NCBI GenBank assembly: GCA_016201135.1 | Contig: JACQDK010000052.1 | Location: forward strand, 1 to 47,345 | Source: Actinomycetota bacterium | GTDB lineage: Bacteria; Actinomycetota; UBA4738; HRBIN12 | Reading direction: 5' to 3' | DNA length: 47,345 nucleotides | Part shown: in pieces, positions 19,589-29,259 of the stretch | How positions within the stretch are numbered: the stretch's first letter is position 1 | Layout: each line of letters begins with the position of its first letter | Program-made: the position numbers and the translations under genes | Notes under the pieces: generated by a model | Database searches by the model: none | The model's input: the letters and a program-made list of their open reading frames with translations, nothing else | What the model was told of the DNA's origin: nothing

Positions 19589-20926
19589 CTACGCGATCGC
19601 GCGCAAACAGTCCTCGAACGCCTGGAGAGTGCGGTCCACGTCCTCGTCCGTGTGCTGGGCCGACATCGAGAACTCCTCGAACCAGGCCGACCCCATGGGG
19701 ATGACGCCCCGGTTCAACATGCCGAACCAGTAGTCGTCCCACTTCGCCGTGTCGTTCTTCGCAGCTTCCCGGAAGTTGTTCGGCTGGCCCTCGAGGCCGA
19801 AGAAGATGCCCCCGAGCGTGTTCACCTGCACGACGTGCGCAGCGACACCCGTCTCCTTGAGCGCGTCTCGCATCCCGTCGGCCAGGCGCGTGGTGAGGCG
19901 CGTCATCTCCTTGTAGGCGTCATCTGTCATGACCTTCGTGAGGCACGCCAGGCCCGCCGCCATCCCGAGCGGGTTCGCGTTGTACGTGCCGAAGTGGACC
20001 GCGGACCCGAGAGGGCTGATCTGCTCCATCAGCTCGCGCCGCCCGCCGAACGCGCCGACCGGGACCCCACCGCCGATCGCCTTCGCGAGGGTGACGACGT
20101 CCCCCTTCACGCCCCAGTGCTCGGTGGCGCCGCCGGGCGCGATGCGGCACCCCAGCTTCACCTCGTCCATGATCATTACCGCGCCCTTTCGCGTGCAGAG
20201 CTCGCGCACCCCCTCCAGGTACCCGGGCAGCGGAGGGATCACGCCGCCGTTCGTCATCGCGGGCTCGACGATGACCCCCGCCACGTCGCCGTCGTGCTCG
20301 TCGAAGGCCCTGCCCATCTGGTCCAGGTCGTTGAACTGGACCACGGCCGTGTACTCGGTCGAGGCCGGCAGCAGACCGGCGGAGTCGGCGGTGGACCTCG
20401 GGTGGTCGTCCGGACCGATCGCGTCGGCCGGCGCGCCGCCGATCGACACCAGCAGGTGGTCGGTGCCGCCGTGGTACTGGCCCTCGATCTTCACGATCGT
20501 CTTGCGGCCGGTCGCGGCGCGGGCGAGCCGGATCGCGGTCTGCGTCGCCTCCACGCCCGACTGCGTGAACCGGACCATGTCGATCACGCCCTCGTACCGG
20601 CGGATGATCTCCTCGGCCAGGTCGCCGGCGAGCGTCGTGGGAAGCCCGTAGAGCGTGCCGTGCTCCGCCTGCCTCTTGATCGCCTCGACGATGACGGGAT
20701 TGGCATGGCCCGCCACCATGGCCGCGTAGCAGAGCGAATAGTCGATGTACTCGTTGCCGTCCAGGTCCCAGACCCTCGAGCCCCTGCTGTCGCCGATGTA
20801 CATCGGGTAGGGCTGCTTGAACTGGATTGCGCTGCCGACCCCTCCGGGTATCAGCTTCGCGGCCCTCTCCCAGGCCGCGCGTCCCTTTGGGGTCCGGCGC
20901 TGGTACTCGTCGACTCCGTAGGTCAT
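19589..20926 (-). CDS. Class III aminotransferase, glutamate-1-semialdehyde aminomutase-like
   Basis: MIMDEVKLGCRIAPGGATEHWGVKGDVVTLAKAIGGGVPVGAFGGRRELM PLP-lysine region. Confidence 0.9.
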   Translation of the reverse strand: MTYGVDEYQRRTPKGRAAWERAAKLIPGGVGSAIQFKQPYPMYIGDSRGSRVWDLDGNEYIDYSLCYAAMVAGHANPVIVEAIKRQAEHGTLYGLPTTLAGDLAEEIIRRYEGVIDMVRFTQSGVEATQTAIRLARAATGRKTIVKIEGQYHGGTDHLLVSIGGAPADAIGPDDHPRSTADSAGLLPASTEYTAVVQFNDLDQMGRAFDEHDGDVAGVIVEPAMTNGGVIPPLPGYLEGVRELCTRKGAVMIMDEVKLGCRIAPGGATEHWGVKGDVVTLAKAIGGGVPVGAFGGRRELMEQISPLGSAVHFGTYNANPLGMAAGLACLTKVMTDDAYKEMTRLTTRLADGMRDALKETGVAAHVVQVNTLGGIFFGLEGQPNNFREAAKNDTAKWDDYWFGMLNRGVIPMGSAWFEEFSMSAQHTDEDVDRTLQAFEDCLRAIA

Positions 20927-21044
20927 GTCGGTTCCTCCAGTGCGCGCGGGGAGGCGGGAGCCTCCACGACGCGGAGTCTAGGCCCGGATTCTCGTGTGGC
21001 TCAAGGCAATCTCGGGTGATGAGAAGCGGTGTGCCGGGACCGGC

Positions 21045-23354
21045 CTAGGCGCCGCCGCGCGCAGCAGCGTCCAGGACCCTCTCGGGCGTGATCGGCAGCG
21101 TGGTCGGGCGCGCGCCCACGGCCGCCGCGATCGCGCTCGAGATCGCCGCGAGCGGAGGGCCGATCGGCGGCTCGCCGACCCCCCGGGCGCCGAACGGCCC
21201 CAGGCCCTCGCCGGACTCGAGCACGACGACCTCGATATCGGGCACGTCGGCCGCCGTCGGGATCAGGTACTGGAAGAACCCTCCGGTGAGGTTCACCCCA
21301 TCTTCCACGACGATCTCCTCCAGCAGCGCCTGGCCGATCCCCTGCACGGCCGCGCCCGCGATCTGGCCCTCCACGCTCTTCGGGTTGATCGCGCGGCCGA
21401 CGTCGTGCGCGGCGACGTAGCGCAGCACCCGCACCTGGCCCGTGTCCAGGTCGACCTCGACGTCGGCAAGGTGCGTCCCGAAGGTGAAGTCCGGAAAGAT
21501 CCGCTCCCCCGACAGATCCCGCGTCACCTCCCTGCCCTTGGGCCCGAAGAACGTGCCGAGAGCCTCGATCGGCACGTTGCGCCGGCGGCAGACCTGAAGG
21601 GCCTGCGCCAGCGGCACCGTTCGGCCCGCGCTCGCGACGCCGCCGGGCGCAAGGAGGAGCGACTCGACCGGTTGCGCGGTCTCGGCCGCGATCGCGCCGA
21701 GGACCTGGTCCTTCAGCAGCATCGCGGCCTCGTACACGGCGTTCCCCGACATCAGGAGCTGGCGGGTCGCGGTCGTCGTCCCGGCCAGGGGGGTGAGCGC
21801 CGAGTCGCCGAAGTGCACGCTGATGCGATCCATGTCGACGCCGAGGACCTCGGACGCGATCTGCGCGAGGGACGAGGCCTGCCCCCCGCCCACGTCCGGA
21901 ACGCCGCAGCGCACCGTGAGGCTCCCGTCCATCTGGTACCCGACCCAGGCGGCGGCCGAGTCGTTCAGCCACACGAGCCGGCCGTAGGACTGAAGGTTCG
22001 ACGCGATCGCGCGGCCGACGACCTTGCGGGGGCCCGAGGGCCGGGGCGGGTCGCCCGCGCGATCCCGCACGGCGTCGATCGTCTCGGCCAGCAGCACCTC
22101 GGTCTCGATCGTCTGACCGACCGGCAGCCGGTCGCCACGGCGGATCGCGTTCCGCTTTCGGAGCTCGCCCGGATCGACGCCAAGCCGCGTGGCCAGCTCG
22201 TCGATCTGGGACTCGTAGCCGAGCACGACCTGCATCCCGCCGAAGCCGCGGAACGCCGAGGTCGGAGGGTTGTTCGTGTACGCGGCCTTCGACCGGATGC
22301 GCGCGTTGTCGACGCGGTAAGGGCCGCACGCGTGCACGGAGGAGTACAGCAGGACGAGCGCGGACAGGTAGGCGTAGGCTCCAGCGTCCGAGACGATCTC
22401 GACGTCGTGCGCGAGGATCGTGCCGTCGGCCGCCGCGGCCGTCCGATAGCGCATCACGTTGCGATGGCGCTTGGCCCGGGCCAGCAGCGACTCGTTGCGG
22501 GTCCACTGCATCCTGACGGGCCTGCGCGTGTGGGCGACCGCGATCGCCAGGTAGGGCTCGACGGTCATGTCCTCCTTGCCACCGAAGCCGCCGCCCAGGT
22601 ACGGAGCGATCACCCGCACCTTCGAGTCCGCAACGCCCAGGATCCTCGCCACGTCGCGGTAGTGCTCCACGACCTGCGTGGCGACGCGCAGGTTCATCAC
22701 GCCGTCGTCGTCGAGCCAGCCGACTCCCGCCTCCGGCTCCAGGTACGCGTGGTCGACGAACTGCGTCCGGTACTCGCCCTCGACGATGACGTCGGCGGCG
22801 GCGAACGCCGCGTCGACGTCGCCCACGTCGATGTTCCACTCCGCCAGCAGGTTCCCCGTGTCGTGGACGGCCGGCGCGCCCTCACGCAGGGCCTCCTCCG
22901 GATCCGAGACGACCGGGAGGTCCTCGTACTCCACCTCGACGAGGCCGCAGGCGCGCGCCAGCGCGTCCTCGCTCTCGGCGACGACCAGGGCGATCGGCTC
23001 GCCGTGGAAGCGGACGCGCTCGGTGGCCAGCACCTGCATCGTCGCCTTCAGCGCTCCGACCTCGACGGTCTGGCCCGGGACGTCGACGCGGATCTCGTTG
23101 TTGGGAACGTCCTCCCCGAACAGGACCACCACCACACCGGGCACCCCGAGCGCCCGGGAGCCGTCGCGACGGAGCAATCGCGCCGAGGGAACCTGCGAAC
23201 GCACGAGCCGCGCGTGCAGCATCCCCGCGAAGGCGAGATCGCCCGCGTACCGGGTAGTGCCGGCGATCTTCTCCGCCTGGTCGTGCCGGGGGAGCGGCTG
23301 GTGGACGACGCGAAGCTCCTCGACCTTCGAGGTCCGGATCTCGTCGGCGCTCAC
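21045..23354 (-). CDS. Xanthine dehydrogenase-family molybdopterin-binding large subunit
   Basis: GGGFGGKEDMTVEPY, TSAFRGFGGMQVVLGYESQID, GARGVGEPPIGPPLAAISSAIAAAVG; GTG start overlaps the 2Fe-2S subunit stop. Confidence 0.93.
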   Translation of the reverse strand: MSADEIRTSKVEELRVVHQPLPRHDQAEKIAGTTRYAGDLAFAGMLHARLVRSQVPSARLLRRDGSRALGVPGVVVVLFGEDVPNNEIRVDVPGQTVEVGALKATMQVLATERVRFHGEPIALVVAESEDALARACGLVEVEYEDLPVVSDPEEALREGAPAVHDTGNLLAEWNIDVGDVDAAFAAADVIVEGEYRTQFVDHAYLEPEAGVGWLDDDGVMNLRVATQVVEHYRDVARILGVADSKVRVIAPYLGGGFGGKEDMTVEPYLAIAVAHTRRPVRMQWTRNESLLARAKRHRNVMRYRTAAAADGTILAHDVEIVSDAGAYAYLSALVLLYSSVHACGPYRVDNARIRSKAAYTNNPPTSAFRGFGGMQVVLGYESQIDELATRLGVDPGELRKRNAIRRGDRLPVGQTIETEVLLAETIDAVRDRAGDPPRPSGPRKVVGRAIASNLQSYGRLVWLNDSAAAWVGYQMDGSLTVRCGVPDVGGGQASSLAQIASEVLGVDMDRISVHFGDSALTPLAGTTTATRQLLMSGNAVYEAAMLLKDQVLGAIAAETAQPVESLLLAPGGVASAGRTVPLAQALQVCRRRNVPIEALGTFFGPKGREVTRDLSGERIFPDFTFGTHLADVEVDLDTGQVRVLRYVAAHDVGRAINPKSVEGQIAGAAVQGIGQALLEEIVVEDGVNLTGGFFQYLIPTAADVPDIEVVVLESGEGLGPFGARGVGEPPIGPPLAAISSAIAAAVGARPTTLPITPERVLDAAARGGA

Positions 23355-23863
23355 GGCGGGATCCCCTGAGCGGCGCCCTGAGCGGCGCCCTGCGCGGCGC
23401 CCTGCGCGGCCTCGATCGCGTCGACGACCTGCTGGTAGCCCGTGCACCGACAGAGGTTGCCGTGCAGCTCATGCCGGATCTCGTCGCGCGTGCGGGTCAT
23501 GCCGTCGGCGAGCATCGCCGTCGCGCAGATCAGCATGCCCGGGGTGCAGAACCCGCACTGTGCGGCGTGGTGCTCGTGGAACGCCCGCTGGAGGGGCGAG
23601 AGCTCGCCGCCGGGGCCGGTGAGACCCGCTGCCGTGGTCACTCGGGCGCCGTCCACCTGGGCGGCGAGCACGATGCAGCTCGATACCGGCTCTCCGTCAA
23701 CGAGCACGGCGCACGCGCCGCAGACCCCCTCGCCACAGGCGTACTTCGGGTCCAGGACGTCGGCCACGTCTCGCAGCCACCGGAGCAGGGAAAGGTGCGC
23801 GCCGGCCGTTCGGGTCACGGTTCGTCCGTTAACGACCAGCGTCGTCGTGAGATCGGCGCTCAC
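23351..23863 (-). CDS. Xanthine dehydrogenase-family 2Fe-2S subunit
   Basis: CGEGVCGACAVLVDGEPVSSC and QCGFCTPGMLI...GNLCRCTGYQ. Confidence 0.95.
   Translation of the reverse strand: MSADLTTTLVVNGRTVTRTAGAHLSLLRWLRDVADVLDPKYACGEGVCGACAVLVDGEPVSSCIVLAAQVDGARVTTAAGLTGPGGELSPLQRAFHEHHAAQCGFCTPGMLICATAMLADGMTRTRDEIRHELHGNLCRCTGYQQVVDAIEAAQGAAQGAAQGAAQGIPP
23366..23413. repeat. 12-bp in-frame tandem repeat (about 4 units) at the 3' end of the 2Fe-2S subunit gene
   Basis: ctgagcggcgcc x2, ctgcgcggcgcc, ctgcgcggcctc; encodes the AAQGAAQGAAQG tail. Confidence 0.85.
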
Positions 23864-24723
23864 GCGGCCTCATCCGCTCTGCGGCACGCGTCCGCGAGCA
23901 CCCGCACGGCGAGGACGCGGGCGAGGCGGCGGCGGTGCTCGGCGGTCGCGTTCGTGTCGGTGACGGGATCGAGCCCCTCGACCGGGCCGATCCGAGCCTC
24001 CAGGTCCTCGGCGCGGGCACCGGTAACCGAGGCCTCCACGGCGCCGAGCCTGATCGGCCGGTCGGAGGCGCCGCCGAGCGCCACCCGGGACTCGACCATC
24101 TCGCCGCCGGCCGTGCGAACGAGCGCCGCGGCCGCGACGATCGCGAAGTCGCCCGGCCGCCGCGACACCTCTTGGAAGCCCCAGCCCCAGCCGGGACCGA
24201 GGGTGGGCACGCGGACCGAGGCGAGGACCTCGTGGTCTGCGAGCTCCGTCGTGAAGGAGGAGACGTGGAACTCGTGCGCGGGCACCACGCGGGCCAGGGC
24301 GCCGTCGATGAGCTCGTACTCGGCCCCGAGGCACGTCATCGCGAGCGGAAGCTCCGCCGAGGGGTCGGCGTGCGCCAGGGAGCCGCCAACGGTTCCGCGG
24401 TTGCGCACCCGCGCGTTGCCCACGTGGCGTGCGGCGGCGGCGAGCAGCGGCTGGTGCCGGGCGACGAGCGGGTCCGTCTCGAGGTCGCGGTGGCGCGTGA
24501 GCGCGCCGATCCGAAGGTAGCCCTCCTCCTCGACGACGCCGCGCGCCTCCGTCACCCGTGAGACGTCGATCAGCACGTCGAGCTCTACGAGGCCGAGGTT
24601 CATCATCGGCAGGAGGCTCTGCCCGCCGGCCACGAGCTTCGCGGTCCCGCCCGAGTCGCGGAGCCGCGCGCACGCGTCGGAGAGGCTCTCCGCGCGCTCG
24701 TACCGGAACGGCTCGACGAACAC
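23860..24723 (-). CDS. Xanthine dehydrogenase-family FAD-binding subunit
   Basis: KLVAGGQSLLPMMNLGLVELDVLIDV, RNRGTVGGSLAHADPSAELP. Confidence 0.93.
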   Translation of the reverse strand: MFVEPFRYERAESLSDACARLRDSGGTAKLVAGGQSLLPMMNLGLVELDVLIDVSRVTEARGVVEEEGYLRIGALTRHRDLETDPLVARHQPLLAAAARHVGNARVRNRGTVGGSLAHADPSAELPLAMTCLGAEYELIDGALARVVPAHEFHVSSFTTELADHEVLASVRVPTLGPGWGWGFQEVSRRPGDFAIVAAAALVRTAGGEMVESRVALGGASDRPIRLGAVEASVTGARAEDLEARIGPVEGLDPVTDTNATAEHRRRLARVLAVRVLADACRRADEAA

Positions 24724-24768
24724 CCCAGGGCCCCTAGCCGGCGCGATCCCCGCGCCGCCGCGCCGCTG

Positions 24769-26028
24769 TCACGGCCGGCGCTCCAGATCGTCGAGGGCGG
24801 CGCCGATCCCCCCCGCCAGCTCGGCGAGCCCATCCGCGTCCAGGACGAGCGGCGGCGACACGTGGATCGCGCCCGTGGCGAGCATGCGGGTCATGATCCC
24901 GGCCCGGCGGCAGGCCGGGACGACCGCGCCGAGCAGACCGGGATCGGCGGCAAGCGCGCCCGGGTCAATCTGCACGGCAGCCATCACACCGCAGCCGGCG
25001 CGGACCTCGCTCACCAGCGGATGGGCCGCGAGCGGCGCGAGCGCCTCCGCCAGCTCCGTCTCCAGCGCCATCGCGCGCGCGACGAGCCCCTCGCGCTCGA
25101 TGACGTCCAGGTTCGCGAGCGCGGCGGCCGCGACGCTGGCGTGCCCCGTGTACGTGTAGCCGTGCCGCCACATGCCGGACCCTTCACGCCAGAACGGCTC
25201 CCACACCCTCGGCGCGGCGAGCACGGCGCCGAGTGGCATGTACCCGCTCGTGATGCCCTTCGCGCAAGTCACCAGATCGGGCTCGAGGTTCCACCGGCCG
25301 CTCGCGAACCACTCGCCCAGCCGGCCGAAGCCCGTGATGACCTCGTCGGCCACGAACAGGACGCCGGTGTCGCGGCAGATCCGCCTCACTTCCTCGAGGT
25401 AGCCGGGAGGGGGCGCGAAGACTCCGCCCGCCCCGATCACCGGCTCGCAGAAGAAGGCTGCCACGCGGCCGGCGCCCGTTCGCTCGATCGTCTCGCGGAG
25501 GGCGTCGGCGTCGTCCCAGGGAACCTGCGCGACGTCCTCCAGCAGCCGCCCGTGGCCGGCGAGGTTGGCCGGGATCCCGGCGAGAGACGTTCCCGCCGTG
25601 TGCATCCCGTGGTACGCGCGCTCGCGCCGGACCAGGACCACCCGGTCGGGCTCCCCCATGAGCTGCCAGTGTCGACGAGCCATCTTCGCGGCGGTGTCGA
25701 TCGAGTCCGAGCCGCCGCTCGTCAGGAACACCTTCGCGCCGGGCACCGGCGCGAGGCCGGCAACGCGCTCGACCAGCTCGCCCGTGACGGGGTTGGTGAG
25801 GTCCTGGAAGGTGGAGTAGGCCTCGAGCACGCGCATCTGCGCGGCGACCGCCTCCGCGATCTCGGTCCGGCCGTGCCCGACGTTGCAGTACCAGAGGCTG
25901 GCGGTGGAGTCCAGGTACCGCCTGCCCTCGGAGTCCCACACGTGGACGCCCTCGCCGCGGACGATCGGGAGCTCGCCCGCGACCTCGACCGCCGCCATGT
26001 CGGCGAAGGGATGCCAGAACCGCGTCAC
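24769..26028 (-). CDS. Class III (omega) aminotransferase
   Basis: VTRFWHPFADMAAVE start; VLFVADEVITGFGRLGEWFASGRWNLEPDLVTCAKGITSGYMPLGAVLA PLP site; GTG start overlaps the amidohydrolase stop. Confidence 0.92.
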   Translation of the reverse strand: MTRFWHPFADMAAVEVAGELPIVRGEGVHVWDSEGRRYLDSTASLWYCNVGHGRTEIAEAVAAQMRVLEAYSTFQDLTNPVTGELVERVAGLAPVPGAKVFLTSGGSDSIDTAAKMARRHWQLMGEPDRVVLVRRERAYHGMHTAGTSLAGIPANLAGHGRLLEDVAQVPWDDADALRETIERTGAGRVAAFFCEPVIGAGGVFAPPPGYLEEVRRICRDTGVLFVADEVITGFGRLGEWFASGRWNLEPDLVTCAKGITSGYMPLGAVLAAPRVWEPFWREGSGMWRHGYTYTGHASVAAAALANLDVIEREGLVARAMALETELAEALAPLAAHPLVSEVRAGCGVMAAVQIDPGALAADPGLLGAVVPACRRAGIMTRMLATGAIHVSPPLVLDADGLAELAGGIGAALDDLERRP

Positions 26029-26993
26029 GCGTCCTCCCTCGCCCTGTGATCGGGCAGCGAGACCGGGACGGCCGGGGTCCATCCCGGTTCCAGCCCCAGG
26101 ACCCGCTCGGGGTTGCGCGTGGTCATCTTCTCCAGGTACTCGTAGGGCACGCCGAGGTCGAGCAGCGCCGCGAGCAGCGAGCGCAGCCCCTCGGGGTGCG
26201 GCGGCCCCGCGTACTGTCCGAGGTCTGAGCCGAGCACCAGGCCTTCCCCCCGGAACTCGTTGATCCACGACGCGAGCTCGGAGGGCTGCTGCTCCCAGAA
26301 GATCGGCGAGACGCACGAGGAGGCCACGTACTCGATCGTGGCCCCCTTCTCGATCAGCTCGCGCTGAACGTCGAGGTCGAGCCGGCAGAGGGACCAGTTC
26401 GCGTGCGTCACGATGAAGCGGGTCACACCCGCCGACCGCGCGGCCTCCAGCAGCGCCCGGATCTCAGGCAGCGAGAGGTGACCGGTGGCAAGGGCCACGT
26501 CGTTCTCGGCCACCACCTCGCAGATCGTGCGCGCCCGGGAAGTGAGCGTCGCGCCGTCCTCCTCGAACACGGTGACGCCCGGGCCGGGCAGCTGCTTCTT
26601 CGGACGTGCGAACTGCGGGTAGTCGGGCCGGTCGAAGAACTCGGCGTGGTACTTCGAGTGGTTGGAGGGCATCCACACGACGCGCGCGCCGTAGTGGATC
26701 GCGGCTTCGGCCACGTAGGGGTCCAGGCCGCCGACCGACCGGTTCAGCACGACCGCCCCGAACGGCTCGATCTGCGGGTACATCCGGCGCACGTAGTACG
26801 CGCGACCGGTGGTCGATGCGTCGTGGTCCTTCAGCACGAACCCGCGCATGCCGTACCGGATCGAGTACTCGGCGAGAGCGGCGTCGTCGATGTGTCGCCG
26901 GAAGAGGGCCGGGGCGGTGTGCGCGTGCATGTCGATCGCGCCGCGGAGGAGCTCCAGATCCGGTCGGTCCATCTCCACCCTCTCCCTTCTCAT
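26025..26993 (-). CDS. Metal-dependent amidohydrolase-like protein (DUF6282-like)
   Basis: AIDMHAHTAPALFRRHIDD, GFVLKDHDAST, ATGHLSLPEIRALLEAARSAGVTRFIVTHANWS; start could alternatively be 26972. Confidence 0.75.
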   Translation of the reverse strand: MRRERVEMDRPDLELLRGAIDMHAHTAPALFRRHIDDAALAEYSIRYGMRGFVLKDHDASTTGRAYYVRRMYPQIEPFGAVVLNRSVGGLDPYVAEAAIHYGARVVWMPSNHSKYHAEFFDRPDYPQFARPKKQLPGPGVTVFEEDGATLTSRARTICEVVAENDVALATGHLSLPEIRALLEAARSAGVTRFIVTHANWSLCRLDLDVQRELIEKGATIEYVASSCVSPIFWEQQPSELASWINEFRGEGLVLGSDLGQYAGPPHPEGLRSLLAALLDLGVPYEYLEKMTTRNPERVLGLEPGWTPAVPVSLPDHRAREDA

Positions 26994-27000
26994 CAGGCGA

Positions 27001-27011
27001 GAAAGCGTTTC
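27001..27011. promoter_or_regulatory. Small dyad GAAA-GCG-TTTC in the divergent promoter region
   Basis: Lies in the 78-bp gap between divergent amidohydrolase and ALDH genes, overlapping a TTTCAA-N18-TACCAT promoter-like pair. Confidence 0.25.
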
Positions 27012-27071
27012 AATATCCGGGACGCGCATGCTACCATCCGCAGTCCACAGGTCAACCCGGAGGTCGCAAGG

Positions 27072-28499
27072 ATGAAGCAGGCGCCGACGGTATCGAGGCT
27101 GGTGGTCGCGGGGGAAGAGGTCGTGGACGGCAAGCTGGTCGAGGTCCGCTCCCCGTGGGACGGGCGCGTCGTGAGCCTCGTGCCGTTCGTGCCGCCCGAG
27201 GCCGCCCTCGCCTCGATAGAGGCAGCCTCGCGGGCGATGGAGACCGGGCTGCCGGCCCACGAGCGCGCCGCGATCCTCGACCGCACCGCTGCCGAGGTGC
27301 GGGCCCGCCGCGAGGAGTTCGCCGGCATGATCTCCGACGAGAACGGAAAGCCCATCAAGCAGGCGCTCGCCGAGGCGGACCGTTGCGTGCAGATCCTCGT
27401 CTTCTCGGCGGTCGAGGCCCGGTCCCTCGCGGGTCGCGGGATCCCGCTCTCGGCTCACCCCGCCGGCGAGGCGCACCTCGGCTTCACGATCCGCGTGCCG
27501 GTGGGTGTCGTGGCCGCGATCACCCCCTTCAACTTCCCCCTCACGCTGGCGGCCCACAAGATCGCGCCCGCGGTCGCGGCCGGCTGCGGCGTGGTACTCA
27601 AGCCCGCCGACAAGGCTCCCACGGCCGCGATAGAGCTCGTCCACGCGTTCCACCGGGCCGGGCTGCCGCGCGAATGGATGTCCGTGATCGTCGGCCCGCC
27701 GGCGGAGATCGCCGAGGTGTTCGCCGAGGACGAGCGCGTCGGGCTCCTCACGTTCACCGGCTCCGCGGCGATCGGATGGGACCTCCGGCGCCGCGCGCCG
27801 CGCAAGCGTGTGACGCTCGAGCTCGGCAACTCGACGCCGGTGATCGTCTGCGCCGACGCGGACCTGGAGACCGCCGCCGCGATGTCGGCGGCGAGCGGCT
27901 ACGCGTTCGCTGGCCAGTCGTGCATCTCGGTGCAGCGGGTGATCGTCCACGCGAGCGTCCGCGCGCGCTTCGCGGACCTGCTCACGGCCGCCGCAGAGGC
28001 GCAGAGCGCGGGCGATCCCGCCGACCCGCGGACCGACGTCGGCCCCCTGATCACGCGGGAGGCGCGCGACCGCGTCACGAACCTCGTCGAGGGGGCCCTG
28101 TCGACCGGCGCCACCGCCCGCGCGGGCGGCACTTTCGGCGAAGGTCACCTGAAGCCGCTCGTCTTGGAGGACGTGGCCCCCGATCAGCCCGTGTGGGCGA
28201 AGGAGGCTTTCGGGCCCGTGATCTCGGTGACCGCGTTCGAGACCCTCGACGAGGCGATCGACCTCGCCAACGCGACGGAGTACGGCCTGCAGGCCGGCAT
28301 CTTCACGCGCGACCTCGGTTCGGCGCTCGACGCGATCCACCGCATGCGCTTCGGCGGCGTCACCGTGAACCAGGCGCCGCAGTTCCGCGTCGACCAGATG
28401 CCCTACGGTGGCACGAAGGCGTCGGGCAACACCAAGGAGGGCCCGCACGACGCGGTCCGCGAGATGACCGAGGAGCGCATGGTCGTGGTGAGGCTGTGA
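27072..28499 (+). CDS. Aldehyde dehydrogenase family protein
   Basis: RVPVGVVAAITPFNFPLTLAAHKIAPAVAAG, VTLELGNSTPVIV, FAGQSCISVQRV, KEAFGPVISV. Confidence 0.93.
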   Translation: MKQAPTVSRLVVAGEEVVDGKLVEVRSPWDGRVVSLVPFVPPEAALASIEAASRAMETGLPAHERAAILDRTAAEVRARREEFAGMISDENGKPIKQALAEADRCVQILVFSAVEARSLAGRGIPLSAHPAGEAHLGFTIRVPVGVVAAITPFNFPLTLAAHKIAPAVAAGCGVVLKPADKAPTAAIELVHAFHRAGLPREWMSVIVGPPAEIAEVFAEDERVGLLTFTGSAAIGWDLRRRAPRKRVTLELGNSTPVIVCADADLETAAAMSAASGYAFAGQSCISVQRVIVHASVRARFADLLTAAAEAQSAGDPADPRTDVGPLITREARDRVTNLVEGALSTGATARAGGTFGEGHLKPLVLEDVAPDQPVWAKEAFGPVISVTAFETLDEAIDLANATEYGLQAGIFTRDLGSALDAIHRMRFGGVTVNQAPQFRVDQMPYGGTKASGNTKEGPHDAVREMTEERMVVVRL

Positions 28500-29259
28500 T
28501 GGCCACGGCCGTGGCACGCGGCGCGGCCCGCGCGAAGGGCGAGGCATCCGGACGGCCTGCGTTCCAGGTGCTGGAGCGGACCTTCTCGATACTCGAGCTC
28601 TTCTCGGACGAGCGCCCCGAGTGGAGCGCGACGGAGGCGGCGCGCGAGCTCGTCCTTCCGGTCCCCACGGTGCACCGGATCCTCACCGCGCTGCGCCGGC
28701 GCGGCTACGTGAGCCAGCACGACGAGACGAAGCGATTCCGGCTCGGCATCGCGGCGCTGCAGCTGGGCGACCGGGCGCGCGAGGTGGTCGACCTCCGGTC
28801 GGTGGCCCACCCGATCCTGCGCCGCCTCTCGAAGGACACCGCCGGCAGCTCCCGCTGCACGCGGGAGCCTCGCAGAAGGCAATCCTGGCCTTCATGGATC
28901 CCGAGGAGGCCGCATCGATCGTCGCGGGTAGACTCGAGCGTCTCTGCCACGCAACGATCACCGATACCCGACTGCTCCGCCGCGAGTTGGGCAAGATCCG
29001 CGGGCGCGGGTGGGCGAGCAGCGTCGAGGAGACCAACGTCGGCGTGTGGGGCGTCGCGGTTCCGGTGCTGAGCCCGCGGAGCGGCGTGGTCTGCGCCGTG
29101 GGGATCGCGGGGCCGAGCGCGCGCCTGGCCACCGCGTCGGTGCGGGCCGACGTCAAGCGCGTCCACGCCGCGGCCGTCGAGATAGCGCGAGCCCTCGGCC
29201 TCCCGGCCCCGAAGGTACGCGACACGGAGACCGCGATACGCAGGGGAAAGAAGACGTGA
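28499..29259 (+). pseudogene. IclR-family regulator with internal deletion and frameshift
   Basis: HTH half (FQVLERTFSILELFSDERPEWSATEAARELVLPVPTVHRILTALRRRGYVS...HPILRRLSKDTA) in one frame, effector half (RQLPLHAGASQKAILAFMDPEEAASIV...) in another; about 30 residues between DTA and RQLPLHAG are missing relative to the intact IclR at 32520-33311. TGATG overlap with the ALDH stop. Confidence 0.8.

Noticed and set aside
19589-20926. Heme/chlorophyll biosynthetic HemL
   Set aside because: GSAM-like fold, but it lies in a catabolic cluster beside PotD and P450 with no other hem genes; more likely a catabolic aminotransferase.
23366-23413. CRISPR-like repeat array
   Set aside because: Units are 12 bp, contiguous with no spacers, and in frame within a coding region.
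21045-24723. Aerobic CO dehydrogenase (CoxMSL)
   Set aside because: Subunit layout is similar, but the large-subunit active-site region reads TSAFRGFGGMQV, typical of xanthine-dehydrogenase-family hydroxylases, not the AYxCSFR (form I) or AYRGAGR (form II) motifs.
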